From Pseudooceanicola batsensis HTCC2597 (GTDB taxonomy: Bacteria > Pseudomonadota > Alphaproteobacteria > Rhodobacterales > Rhodobacteraceae), in NCBI RefSeq assembly GCF_000152725.1, contig NZ_CH724131.1:2797412-2861411 (forward strand): 64,000 nt of DNA. The letters are read 5' to 3'. The first letter of the stretch is position 1; each line of letters starts with the position of its first letter. Of the stretch, positions 23,607 to 32,395 are shown one piece after another. The notes below the pieces were generated by a model. It made no database searches and was not told where the DNA came from. It saw nothing but the letters and a program-made list of their open reading frames with translations. Both the position numbers and the translations under genes were made by a program.

Positions 23607-24599
23607 TCACGTGCCGAACCGGTCGACCCATGCCGGAAAGGGATCGCCGGGGGCGGCCGTCGCGGAATACACGCCCCGCGCCACGGCCCGCGCCATGCAG
23701 ATCGCGGCCGCGTGACCGATCAGCAACTGCTCGGAAACCGGATCCCCCAGGGTACGATCCCCCGTGGCGGCGGCGAAGATCAGGTCGCCGTCCAGCGGCG
23801 TGTGGCTTGGCACCAGGGCCCGCGCGAACCCGTCATGCGCCGCGGTCGCAAGTCGCGTGCACTGCGCCTGCGTCAGCGCCGCATCGGTCGCCACGATGCC
23901 GATCGTGGTGTTGCCCCCCCCGCCCATCTTGGTGACCGCCGCATGCGGATCGGGCCAGTCCGGTGCCACGCCCCGGCCGCCGAATTCCGCCTCCATCTCC
24001 CACGGGGCCGCCCAGAAATTCGGGCCGTCGCCCACTATGGCCGAGCCGAGGGCGTTCACCGCCACCAGCGCTCCGACCGTCACGCCCGAGGGCAGCACCA
24101 CCGACGCCGAGCCCAGCCCGCCCTTGAGCTGCGCCGTCGTCGCGCCGGTGCCCGCGCCCTCGGTGCCCAGCCCGAATGTCGCGCCGGCCCCGTCGAACGC
24201 CAGCCGCCCGAGTCCCTTGTACGGGTTGTCTGCCCAGTCCTTGTCGCCGCCGTTCAGCAGGTCGAACAGGATCGCGCCCGGCACGATCGGGACCCGCATC
24301 CCGCCGACCTCGAACCCGCGCCCGGCCGACCGCAGCCCGTCCGCCACGCCCGAGGCGGCGTCCAGCCCGAAGGCAGAGCCACCCGACAGCACCAGGGCGT
24401 CCACCTGCTCGACGGTCTTGTCCGGCGACAGCAGGTCGGTCTCGCGCGTGCCGGGGGCGCCGCCCATGATGTGGACCCCCGCCGTGAACGGCCTGTCCCC
24501 GACAAGGCAGGTCACGCCGGACTTGAGCCCCGCATCCGCAGCGTTCCCCACCAGAAGCCCCGGCACGTCCGTGATCAGGTTGCCTTTTCCGGTCTGCAT
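23607..24599 (-). CDS. P1-family (DmpA-like) self-cleaving peptidase
   Basis: 330 residues from the ATG at 24599, where homology begins (MQTGKGNLITDVPGLLVGNA). The family is made as a precursor that cuts itself to expose an N-terminal Ser/Thr nucleophile. The candidate site is GGGGNTTIG (Thr231/Thr232). Other conserved parts are LSGGSAFGLDAASGV and GGLGSASV. Members include aminopeptidases and beta-peptidyl aminopeptidases, so the substrate is open. It is 91 bp upstream of gabD on the same strand, and divergent from the creatinase gene. Confidence 0.88.
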   Translation of the reverse strand: MQTGKGNLITDVPGLLVGNAADAGLKSGVTCLVGDRPFTAGVHIMGGAPGTRETDLLSPDKTVEQVDALVLSGGSAFGLDAASGVADGLRSAGRGFEVGGMRVPIVPGAILFDLLNGGDKDWADNPYKGLGRLAFDGAGATFGLGTEGAGTGATTAQLKGGLGSASVVLPSGVTVGALVAVNALGSAIVGDGPNFWAAPWEMEAEFGGRGVAPDWPDPHAAVTKMGGGGNTTIGIVATDAALTQAQCTRLATAAHDGFARALVPSHTPLDGDLIFAAATGDRTLGDPVSEQLLIGHAAAICMARAVARGVYSATAAPGDPFPAWVDRFGT

Positions 24600-24954
24600 G
24601 TCGCCCCTCTTTCGTCTCGAACCAAGTTTCCGGAGGCGCGCCGAGCCCCCGGTTCGAAACGGGGCGTTTTGCCGTGCGCGCGCCCCGATGCGATGCGTCG
24701 GCGCCCCGCCTGTCAGGCACGTCGCCTGCCTGCGGCGGCGTCCGGATCGTCTCGTGCCCGTGCTCCGCTCCGGCACGCGATGCGCCGGGTGCCAGATGCC
24801 GCCACCATTTCTCCCGCGCGTCCCGCGTGCAAGCCGCAATTTCCGAAGGACAATTCGGACCGGCCGTGCTAGCGCTCGGGCAGGCCCGGGCGATGGCGTC
24901 GCCCGTTCTCCGGCCGTGCCGCCCTGTACGCCGGGGCCAATCGGAGACCGTTTC
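24600..24954. other. Divergent intergenic region, no gene seen
   Basis: These 355 bp lie between the divergent P1 peptidase and creatinase genes and must hold both promoters. I see no convincing protein-coding frame continuing either neighbour: frames are open but lack a start with a ribosome binding site. A short inverted repeat TCGAACC / GGTTCGA (about 24617-24657) is the only structure noted. Confidence 0.5.
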
Positions 24955-26157
24955 ATGACACGACCCGCATTCCACCGCGTTCACGACGGCGACAAGGCCC
25001 CGCTCCCCTTCGCCGAGATCGAATACGAGGCCCGGCTGAAGGCGCTGCGCCGCATCCTCGATGAGCAGAACATCCACGCCGCGGTCCTCACCTCGATGCA
25101 CAACGTCGCCTATTACTCCGGCTTTCTCTACTGTGCGTTCGGCCGGCCCTATGCGCTTGTCGTGACCGAAACCGACTGCGTCACGATCAGCGCGGGCATC
25201 GACGCCGGTCAGCCCTGGCGGCGGAGCCACGGCGACGCGCTCACCTACACCGACTGGACCCGCGACAATTTCTGGCGCGCCGTGGCCCATGTCGCAGGAG
25301 AGAACCGGGTCATCGGATACGAGGGCGATCACCTGACGGTGGCGCAGCGCGAAAAGTTCGAGGACTTCCTGTCGCCTCTCGCGCAGATCGACCTCGCCGA
25401 GGCCACAATGCGCCAGCGCATGCACAAGTCCCCGGCCGAGGTCGCGCTGATCCGGGCCGGGGCCGAGGTGGCGGATGTCGGCGGTCACGCCATTCGCAGC
25501 GCGATCCGTCCCGGCGTGCGCGAGCTCGACGTGGCGATGGCAGGGCGCGACGCCATGGAACTCGAGATCGCGGCCCGGTTTCCGGAGGCGGAATACCGCG
25601 ACACCTGGGTCTGGTTCCAGTCCGGCCCGAATACCGACGGTGCCCACAATCCCGTCACCGCCCGCCAGCTGGAGCATGGCGATATCCTGTCGCTCAACAC
25701 CTTCCCGATGATCTCGGGCTACTACACGGCGCTGGAGCGCACCCTGTTTCTGGGCGAGGTCGATGCCGCCTCGCGCAAGATATGGGAGGCAAATGTCGGC
25801 GCGCACGAACTGGGAACGAGCCTGCTGAAGCCGGGCATGTCCTGCGCCGAGATCACCGCCCGGATCAACGACTTCTTCGCCGAGCGGGACCTGCTTCAGT
25901 ACCGCACCTTCGGCTACGGGCATTCCTTCGGCGTCCTCTCTCACTACTACGGCCGCGAGGCGGGGTTGGAGCTGCGCGAGGACGTCGACACCGTGCTCGA
26001 GCCGGGCATGGTCGTGTCGATGGAGCCTATGTTGACCCTGCCGCAGGGCATGCCGGGCGCTGGCGGTTACCGTGAGCACGACATCCTGCTGATCACCGCG
26101 GACGGCAACGAGAACCTGACCGGCTTTCCCTATGGCCCCGAACACAACGTGATCTGA
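24955..26157 (+). CDS. Creatinase (creatine amidinohydrolase)
   Basis: 400 residues, the length of characterised creatinases. It hydrolyses creatine to sarcosine and urea. Long stretches match Pseudomonas creatinase as I recall it: SGFLYCAFGRPYALVVTE, QPWRRSHG, SGPNTDGAHNPVT with the catalytic His (His231), GYYTALERTLFLG, RTFGYGHSFGVLSHYYGREAG, and VVSMEPM. The fold is the metal-free pita-bread type related to aminopeptidase P. The start at 24955 matches family N-termini. No creatininase, sarcosine oxidase or urease gene is in the window, so it appears alone. Confidence 0.94.
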   Translation: MTRPAFHRVHDGDKAPLPFAEIEYEARLKALRRILDEQNIHAAVLTSMHNVAYYSGFLYCAFGRPYALVVTETDCVTISAGIDAGQPWRRSHGDALTYTDWTRDNFWRAVAHVAGENRVIGYEGDHLTVAQREKFEDFLSPLAQIDLAEATMRQRMHKSPAEVALIRAGAEVADVGGHAIRSAIRPGVRELDVAMAGRDAMELEIAARFPEAEYRDTWVWFQSGPNTDGAHNPVTARQLEHGDILSLNTFPMISGYYTALERTLFLGEVDAASRKIWEANVGAHELGTSLLKPGMSCAEITARINDFFAERDLLQYRTFGYGHSFGVLSHYYGREAGLELREDVDTVLEPGMVVSMEPMLTLPQGMPGAGGYREHDILLITADGNENLTGFPYGPEHNVI

Positions 26158-26232
26158 CGGCGCAAGCCGGACCCCAGGTTGGCGGCCTGCGGTGCAAGAC
26201 CGCCATGGGGGTCCGTCGCGTCGCGGGCGGCT

Positions 26233-26790
26233 TCAGTTCCCGAAGCGCCCGAGTTCGCGGTAATCGATCTCTTCGAGGATGGTGAGCATTGCCTCCACCT
26301 CGCCGCCTTCGGCCTTCACGAGGATGCGGTTGTCGACCAGCCCCTGAACGGTGCCGTCCTGCACCATGAACTTCTCGCGGCCGACCCGTTCGATCTTGGC
26401 ACCGATGGCCGCCGCATTCCCGATCATCGCGCCCATGGCATTCACCATCGGATTGTCCGCCAGGATGGTGAGCGTGAAACTTTCGTTGTCGCCGGAATAT
26501 TCGGCCTCGGCCCCGACGCCGCCGCCCATCATGCCGAGCGAGGCGTTGATCTCGGTGTTGATCTCGCGGGTCCAGCCGTCGGGTGCTGGGGGCAGGAAAC
26601 CCGACAGCGCGTCGGTCTTCATCGTCAGCATCAGCTGCTTGGCATATTCCAGCTCTTCGAGCGCGTATTGCAGATCGCCCTCTTCATAGGCGCTCATCGC
26701 GCTTTGCAGGGTCTCGGTCACGTCGTCGGCCCGCGCCGCCAGGCCCAGTGCGGATACCGCGCATGCGGCGGCGAAAATCAGTCTCTTCAT
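26233..26790 (-). CDS. Secreted protein of unknown function
   Basis: 185 residues from the ATG at 26790 (GGGAGG upstream). There is a clear signal peptide (MKRLIFAAACAVSALGLAARA, cut before DDV). The mature protein starts with a helical, acidic segment (YEEGDLQYALEELEYAKQL, TPR-like), followed by a beta-rich part (ESFTLTILADNPMV, KIERVGREKFMVQDGTVQGLVDNRILVKAEG). No known enzyme motif was seen. Likely periplasmic. It is divergent from the small membrane gene at 26958. Confidence 0.75.
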   Translation of the reverse strand: MKRLIFAAACAVSALGLAARADDVTETLQSAMSAYEEGDLQYALEELEYAKQLMLTMKTDALSGFLPPAPDGWTREINTEINASLGMMGGGVGAEAEYSGDNESFTLTILADNPMVNAMGAMIGNAAAIGAKIERVGREKFMVQDGTVQGLVDNRILVKAEGGEVEAMLTILEEIDYRELGRFGN

Positions 26791-26957
26791 GAAAACCTCC
26801 CATAAATTCCGGTGCGGACCGGTTGAATGCCCCGCCAGATTGCCCCGCTCCCGGATGTGGCGCAAGTCGGGGATCCCTGACCCTGAATTCGCGTGACGGC
26901 ACTGAGCAAATGCCGTTTACTGCCATATCGATCGTTCGCTTTTCCAAAACGGAGACA

Positions 26958-27221
26958 ATGGCGCAGCTCCTCCTCGTCCTGCTCGTCGTGCTGACGGCGA
27001 TCTACATCACGCTCTCGCTCTGGTCGCGGCAAGTGCGCAAGGCCAAGCTGCGCAAGGCCTGGGAGGCTGGCGACCGGGAATTCGGCGACGACCGCGAGAG
27101 CTATGTCCGCCGCGGGCTGGAGGCGTATGACGACAGCTTCCGGCGCAAGCTCATCCTGCTGGTCTATGTGGTGCCGGTTGCCGTCATCGCCTATATCATC
27201 TACGCCGTTAACTATAGCTGA
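26958..27221 (+). CDS. Small two-helix inner-membrane protein
   Basis: 87 residues from the ATG at 26958 (GGAGA 4 bp upstream). One transmembrane helix lies at about 2-17 and another at about 66-85; the charged middle (RKAKLRKAWEAGDREFGDDRESYVRRGLEAYDDSFRRK) should be cytoplasmic. It is not recognised beyond Rhodobacterales-type hypothetical proteins. It is 12 bp upstream of the DUF1523 gene and probably co-transcribed with it and the kinase. Confidence 0.75.
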   Translation: MAQLLLVLLVVLTAIYITLSLWSRQVRKAKLRKAWEAGDREFGDDRESYVRRGLEAYDDSFRRKLILLVYVVPVAVIAYIIYAVNYS

Positions 27222-27233
27222 AGGGGCGGAGAC

Positions 27234-27878
27234 ATGGCTTACATCAAATGGGCCTTCTGGGGAATCGTCGCGCTCTTCGTCGTGGCGTTTTTCCACTATA
27301 CCCTGCCGCAGCGCGACATCGTCTATGTCACCGGCGTCGAGATCAAGCTCGAGCAGTTCGGCGAAAACTCGATCTTCTGGGCCGCGCCCGACAGCGGGGC
27401 GGCGGCGCAGGGCGGGACGATCGAACGCGACGTGCGCTTTATCGACACGGTCCAGCGGGACGGTGACGTGATGGTCTACCGGAACGAGGATACCGGGTTC
27501 TGGCCGCCGTATTTCAAGTTCGATTCCTCGAACCTCCAGGCCGAGGCGCGCGATCTCGTCTCGAACCGCAGCGATCCCCAATGGGTCATCGTCACCCACT
27601 ATGGCTGGCGGATACCCTTCCTCACCGCCTATCCGAACGCCATCGCCGTCAAGGCGACCGACACGCCGGACGCGACGCTGATACCCTGGGTGAACATCGT
27701 CATCCTGCTGATCGTCGCGGCCGTCGTCTGGGCGCTCCGTGTCCGCTGGGTCCGCTTCCGCAGGCGTCGCATCGACCCGATGGTCGGCAGCATGGACGAA
27801 AGCTGGGACGATTTCACCGACAGCGCGCGCGAGCGCCGGGGCCGGGTCTCGCGCTGGCTGGGAAGCTGGCGGCGCTAG
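27234..27878 (+). CDS. DUF1523-family membrane protein
   Basis: 214 residues. It has an N-terminal helix (about 5-20), an extracytoplasmic domain (QRDIVYVTGVEIKLEQ through VIVTHYGWRIPFLTAYPNAIAVK), a second helix near 145-162 and a basic tail. The sequence matches DUF1523, a family mainly of alphaproteobacteria without an assigned function. It sits in the middle of a three-gene run. The gene ends directly before the GTG of the kinase gene. Confidence 0.78.
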   Translation: MAYIKWAFWGIVALFVVAFFHYTLPQRDIVYVTGVEIKLEQFGENSIFWAAPDSGAAAQGGTIERDVRFIDTVQRDGDVMVYRNEDTGFWPPYFKFDSSNLQAEARDLVSNRSDPQWVIVTHYGWRIPFLTAYPNAIAVKATDTPDATLIPWVNIVILLIVAAVVWALRVRWVRFRRRRIDPMVGSMDESWDDFTDSARERRGRVSRWLGSWRR

Positions 27879-28484
27879 GTGCAAACCTCCGAACCCGACC
27901 TCTCGGAACGCCTGTCGAACCTGCCCCGGCGCAGCATCGTCGCCATCGCCGGCGCGCCGGGGTCGGGCAAGTCCACCCTGGCGGAACGGCTGGTCGAAGA
28001 GCAGGAGTCGGCCGCGCTCCTGCCGATGGACGGGTTCCATTTCGACGATACCGTCCTGCGGGACCGTGACCGGCTGCTTTTCAAGGGTGCCCAGGATACC
28101 TTCGACGTGGGCGGGCTGCGGTCGGTCCTGCAGCGCCTGCGTCAGGAGGAGACCGAGGTCGCGGTGCCGGTCTTCGACCGGGATCTCGAGATCAGCCGCG
28201 GCAGCGCGCGCGTCATCTCGCGGCGGTCCCGCCTCGTGGTGGTCGAGGGGAACTATCTGCTGCTCGACCGGACGCCCTGGCAGAGCCTGCGGCCCTATTT
28301 CGACCTCACCGTGATGATCGAAGTGCCCGAGGACGAACGCCGCCGGCGCCTGACCGAGCGGTGGCGCCACCACGCGCTGAGCCCCGCCCAGATCGCGCAC
28401 AAGCTGGACGCGGTCGATCTGCCGAACGGGCGCATGGTCTACAGCGAGAGCAGCACGCCCGATCTCGTGCTGCGCCAGGGGTGA
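27879..28484 (+). CDS. P-loop nucleoside/nucleotide kinase-like protein
   Basis: 201 residues, GTG start directly after the preceding stop. Walker A is GAPGSGKST (about 27-35), followed by PMDGFHFDD, typical of the uridine kinase/phosphoribulokinase/pantothenate kinase group, and VVVEGNYLLLD as the Walker B-like strand. The C-terminal TERWRHHALSPAQI-x-KLDAVDLPNGRMV resembles the YggC/FrcK branch, which phosphorylates sugars or nucleosides. The acceptor is not known. Confidence 0.83.
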   Translation: MQTSEPDLSERLSNLPRRSIVAIAGAPGSGKSTLAERLVEEQESAALLPMDGFHFDDTVLRDRDRLLFKGAQDTFDVGGLRSVLQRLRQEETEVAVPVFDRDLEISRGSARVISRRSRLVVVEGNYLLLDRTPWQSLRPYFDLTVMIEVPEDERRRRLTERWRHHALSPAQIAHKLDAVDLPNGRMVYSESSTPDLVLRQG

Positions 28485-28542
28485 GACTTTCCATTCCGCC
28501 CGCTTTCCCGCAATCATCGGCAGGCACAAGCGGAGGAGGGAG

Positions 28543-29301
28543 ATGAGCATGACACGAACAACCGCAATCGTCACGGGCGCGGCCCGGGGCATCGGGCTGG
28601 CCACGACCGACCTGTTCCTCGCCGAGGGCCGGCGCGTCGCCATGGTCGACCGGGATGCGGACGAACTGCAAAGGGTGGCGGCCGAACGGGAGAATGTGAT
28701 CCCGATCACCTGTGACGTCTCGGACCCGGAGGCGGTCGCGGCAATGGCCCGGCGCGCCGTGGCCGATCTGGGCGAGGTTCACGCCCTGGTCAACAATGCG
28801 GGCGTGGCCGACTTCGGCCCGATCGACGAATGCGACTTTGCAACCTGCCAGCGGGTCATGGGCACCAATCTCGACGGCGTCTTCCTCTGTTCGCAGGCCC
28901 TGTCGCCGGCGCTGAGGGCGGTGAGCGGCGCCATCGTCAACATCGCCTCGATTTCGGGGCTGCGCGCTTCGACCTTGCGGGTGGCCTACGGCACCTCCAA
29001 GGCGGCCGTGATACACCTGACCCGGCAGCAGGCGGCGGAATGGGGCGAACACGGCGTCCGCGCGAACTGCGTCTGCCCCGGCCCGGTCCGCACCAAGCTG
29101 GCCATGGCCGTGCACACGCAGGAGATCATCGACGCCTATCACGACGCCATCCCGCTGAACCGCTACGGTTCCGAGCGCGAGGTCGCCGAGGTGATCTGTT
29201 TCCTCTGTTCCGACAGGGCGGCCTATGTCACCGGCCAGACCCTGGCGGCCGACGGCGGCTTCGAAAGCACCGGTGTCGGGCTGCCCGCCTTGCGCGGGTA
29301 G
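28543..29301 (+). CDS. Short-chain dehydrogenase/reductase
   Basis: 252 residues, classical SDR. The cofactor loop is TGAARGIG (about 11-18), with Asp after strand 2 (MVDRD) suggesting NAD preference. NNAG and the catalytic Ser (ASISG) and Tyr-x3-Lys (YGTSK) are present. The C-terminal PLNRYGSEREVAEVICFLCSDRAAYVTGQTLAADGG is the usual SDR end. The substrate is not assignable; it follows the kinase gene by 58 bp. Confidence 0.85.
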   Translation: MSMTRTTAIVTGAARGIGLATTDLFLAEGRRVAMVDRDADELQRVAAERENVIPITCDVSDPEAVAAMARRAVADLGEVHALVNNAGVADFGPIDECDFATCQRVMGTNLDGVFLCSQALSPALRAVSGAIVNIASISGLRASTLRVAYGTSKAAVIHLTRQQAAEWGEHGVRANCVCPGPVRTKLAMAVHTQEIIDAYHDAIPLNRYGSEREVAEVICFLCSDRAAYVTGQTLAADGGFESTGVGLPALRG

Positions 29302-29307
29302 GCCTTG

Positions 29308-29331
29308 GCCCCACCGGCCCCTGGGGTGGGG
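29308..29331 (+). terminator. Possible hairpin after the SDR gene
   Basis: CCCCACC and GGTGGGG form a 7-bp stem around a 9-nt loop, beginning 7-8 bp after the SDR stop. There is no T-run, so Rho-independent action is uncertain. Confidence 0.35.
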
Positions 29332-29515
29332 GCTCGCACGCACCGCCCGGCCTCCTGTCGCACGCAATCCCGGGGCAGGGGCCCGGTTCCTGTTGATCCC
29401 CGCTCGTTGATCTGAGCGACGCGCGGGGCCCGAAAATGGCGCGATGGCGCGGCCCGGCGGTGCGCCGGTCGGGGCGCATGGCCGGCAACCCGGGCGGCTC
29501 AGCCAGCAGCGCGGC

Positions 29516-30325
29516 TCAGAAGGTGACGGACACGCCCGGCAGGTTCAGCTCCCGCACCAGGTCGCGCAGCTCCTGCCGCGCCGCCACGTTCGAGATGTTG
29601 AGCTGCTGGACCCCGATGTCCTTGAGATCCAGAAGGGTCAGACCGCGCGGGAAAAGCTCGCGGAAGATCACCCGCTCGTTGAAGCCGGGCGCCACGCGAA
29701 AGCCGATCCGCTTGGACAGTTTCGCAATCGCCTTTTCCATCTTCGCCTTGTTGACCATCTGCTGCGCCCCGAGCCGGTTGCGCAGCACCACCCAGTCGAT
29801 CGGCTTGAGGCCGGCCTGAGCGCGCAACTGCCGGGCGTTCCATACCATCTCGGAATAGACCGAGGGCCCGAGGATGCGCTGACCGTCGTTGTCGATATGC
29901 GCCAGCAGGTCGAAATCGACGAAGGAATCGTTCAGCGGCGTGATCAGCGTATCGGCCAGCGAATGCGCCACCTGGCTGAGCCGGGTATGCGATCCGGGGC
30001 AGTCGATCAGGATGAACTCGGCTTCCGTTTCGAGCTGGGAGACGGCGGCGGACAGGCGGTGGTCATAGGGATTTTCGCCGGGTTTCAGGCTGCTGGCGTC
30101 GATCTCGGGCAGGTCGATGTACCGGGGCGTCGGCAGTTCGAGCTCTTCCTTCGTCAGGAACCGGTTCCGGTTGTCGACGTAACGGCCCAGGGTCTTCTGC
30201 CGCAGGTCGAGGTCCAGCGTGGCGATCCGGTGCCCCATCCGGGCCAGTGCCGTGGCCACGTGCATCGAGACGGTGGATTTGCCCGCGCCGCCCTTTTCGT
30301 TCCCCACAACGATGATATGCGCCAT
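29516..30325 (-). CDS. mipZ: Division-plane positioning ATPase MipZ
   Basis: 269 residues from the ATG at 30325, which starts MAHIIVVGNEKGGAGKST with the ParA-type deviant Walker A (second Lys at residue 11). LDLDLRQKTLGRYVDNR and FILIDCPGSHTRLSQVAHSLADTLITPLNDSFVDFD match MipZ rather than plasmid ParA. MipZ forms a gradient from the poles and inhibits FtsZ away from midcell in alphaproteobacteria that lack Min. It is divergent from mutL across 204 bp. Confidence 0.92.
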   Translation of the reverse strand: MAHIIVVGNEKGGAGKSTVSMHVATALARMGHRIATLDLDLRQKTLGRYVDNRNRFLTKEELELPTPRYIDLPEIDASSLKPGENPYDHRLSAAVSQLETEAEFILIDCPGSHTRLSQVAHSLADTLITPLNDSFVDFDLLAHIDNDGQRILGPSVYSEMVWNARQLRAQAGLKPIDWVVLRNRLGAQQMVNKAKMEKAIAKLSKRIGFRVAPGFNERVIFRELFPRGLTLLDLKDIGVQQLNISNVAARQELRDLVRELNLPGVSVTF

Positions 30326-30529
30326 GCCTGTAGCCCTTCTGCCCGGCTCTCTGCCGGTTTTGATTTGCAAACACTATATGTTGAGGGCGTCTCCAAGGGA
30401 AGGGGCGAGGCTGCGGCGGCCGCCTTTTCCGGCAAGCCGTGGCGCCAGCGCCAGACAGGCCGCGAAGAGCCATGGTCGAATCGAGAACCTCGTGCTAGGT
30501 CTTGGTGCATGTTGCGCCCTGACCCCAAT

Positions 30530-32395
30530 ATGAGCCATGAAAACCCAGTAATCCGTCAGCTGGACGAGGCGGCGATCAACCGTATCGCGGCGGGTGAAGT
30601 AGTGGAACGGCCTGCCTCGGCGGTCAAGGAACTGGTGGAAAACGCGCTGGATGCCGGGGCGCGGCGGATCGAGATCACGCTGGCCGAGGGCGGCAAGAGC
30701 CTGATCCGGGTCAAGGATGACGGCTGCGGCATCCCGGCCGAGGCCCTGCCGCTGGCGCTGGCCCGCCACGCGACCTCCAAGATCGACGGGTCGGACCTTC
30801 TGAACATCCACACCTTCGGTTTCCGGGGCGAGGCGCTGCCGTCGCTCGGTGCCGTCGGACGGCTGCGGATCACCACCCGCGTCGCCGGGGCGACCGCGGC
30901 CGAGATCGCCGTCAGCGGCAGCCGAATGGGAGAGGTCCGTCCCGCCGCCCTGTCCGGGGGCACGGTGGTCGAACTGCGCGACCTGTTCTTCGCGACGCCG
31001 GCCCGGCTCAAGTTCCTGCGGACGGACCGCGCCGAGACCCAGGCCGTCACCGACATCGTCAAGCGCCTCGCCATGGCCGAACCCTACGTCGGGTTCGTGC
31101 TGCGCGATGTCTCGGGCGGGGGCGAGGGGCGGGTGACCTTCCGGGCCGATCCGGAAAGCGGCGACATGTTCGACGCCCTGCACGGCCGGCTGGCCGCGGT
31201 GCTGGGCCGGGAATTCGCCGAGAACGCCCTGCGCATCGACGCCGAGCGCGAGGGGCTGCACATGACGGGCTACGCGGCCCTGCCGACCTATTCGCGCGGC
31301 GCGGCTGTGGCACAGTTCCTCTTCGTCAACGGCCGCCCGGTCCGGGACAAGCTGCTGACCGGCGCCCTGCGCGCGGCCTACATGGATGTTCTCAGCCGTG
31401 ACCGCCACCCGGCTGCGGCCCTCTTCATCGACTGCGATCCGATGCTGGTTGACGTGAACGTCCACCCCGCGAAATCCGAGGTCCGGTTCCGCGACCCGGG
31501 CCTGGCGCGCGGGCTCGTCGTGTCTGGCCTGCGGCACGCGCTGGCCGAGGCCGGGCACCGCGCCTCGACCACCGTGGCGGGCGCGACGCTTGGCGCGATG
31601 CGGCCGGAACCCGCCCCCGCGGGGCGTGTCTACCAGATGGATCGCCCCTCGGGCCCGGCCCGCGCGATGGCCTACCTCGGTCAGGGTCCCGCCTGCCCCG
31701 ACCCCGGGGTCGGCGGCGTGGTGCAGGACCGGGAGCCCGACGGGTTCGACGGCTTCGCGGCCCCCTCCGCCCGGTACGAGCCCGCGGCTCCCGGACCCGC
31801 CCCCGAACTGGAGGGCCATCCCCTCGGCGCGGCCCGCGCACAGGTGCACGAGAACTACATCGTCGCGCAGACCGAACGCGGCATGGTCATCGTCGATCAG
31901 CACGCCGCCCACGAGAGGCTGGTCTACGAAAAGCTCAAGGCGCAGACGGCGGCCCGGGGCGTCCCTGCGCAGGCCCTGCTGATCCCCGAGATCGTCGAGT
32001 TGAGCGCGGGCGACTGCGCGCGGCTCACCGAGGCCGCCGGAGAGTTGGGCGCCCTCGGTCTGACGGTCGAACCCTTCGGCGGCTCGGCCGTGGCCGTGCG
32101 CGAGACCCCCGCGATCCTCGGCGAGGTCGATGCCAGGGCGCTGATCCTGGATATTCTGGACGAACTGACGGACGGCGACGACAGCACCACCCTCAGGGCC
32201 CGCATCGACGCCATCCTCAGTCGGATGGCCTGTCACGGGTCGGTCCGGTCGGGCCGCCGGATGCGGATCGAGGAAATGAACGCGCTCCTCCGCGAGATGG
32301 AGGCGACGCCGATGTCCGGTCAGTGCAACCACGGCCGGCCCACCTATGTCGAATTGAAACTGGCCGATATCGAACGGCTCTTCGGACGCACATGA
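30530..32395 (+). CDS. mutL: DNA mismatch repair protein MutL
   Basis: 621 residues; an in-frame ATG at 30509 would add seven. The N-terminal GHKL ATPase shows AAGEVVERPASAVKELVENALDAGA, VKDDGCGI, RHATSKI and TFGFRGEALPS. The C-terminal domain has the metal-dependent endonuclease motif DQHAAHERLVYE (Asp456), plus ACHGSVR and CNHGRP, so this MutL should nick DNA itself, as expected where MutH is lacking. The stop overlaps the next ATG (ATGA). Confidence 0.96.
   Translation: MSHENPVIRQLDEAAINRIAAGEVVERPASAVKELVENALDAGARRIEITLAEGGKSLIRVKDDGCGIPAEALPLALARHATSKIDGSDLLNIHTFGFRGEALPSLGAVGRLRITTRVAGATAAEIAVSGSRMGEVRPAALSGGTVVELRDLFFATPARLKFLRTDRAETQAVTDIVKRLAMAEPYVGFVLRDVSGGGEGRVTFRADPESGDMFDALHGRLAAVLGREFAENALRIDAEREGLHMTGYAALPTYSRGAAVAQFLFVNGRPVRDKLLTGALRAAYMDVLSRDRHPAAALFIDCDPMLVDVNVHPAKSEVRFRDPGLARGLVVSGLRHALAEAGHRASTTVAGATLGAMRPEPAPAGRVYQMDRPSGPARAMAYLGQGPACPDPGVGGVVQDREPDGFDGFAAPSARYEPAAPGPAPELEGHPLGAARAQVHENYIVAQTERGMVIVDQHAAHERLVYEKLKAQTAARGVPAQALLIPEIVELSAGDCARLTEAAGELGALGLTVEPFGGSAVAVRETPAILGEVDARALILDILDELTDGDDSTTLRARIDAILSRMACHGSVRSGRRMRIEEMNALLREMEATPMSGQCNHGRPTYVELKLADIERLFGRT

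Noticed and set aside
24600..24954. N-terminal extensions of the P1 peptidase and creatinase into the gap between them
   Set aside because: Frames stay open by GC bias, but family N-termini begin at 24599 and 24955, and the extension sequences are low-complexity Arg/Pro/Ala.
30371..30381. ACACTATATGT between mipZ and mutL, resembling half an NrdR box
   Set aside because: Only one imperfect half is present, NrdR boxes come in pairs, and neither gene is a ribonucleotide reductase gene.
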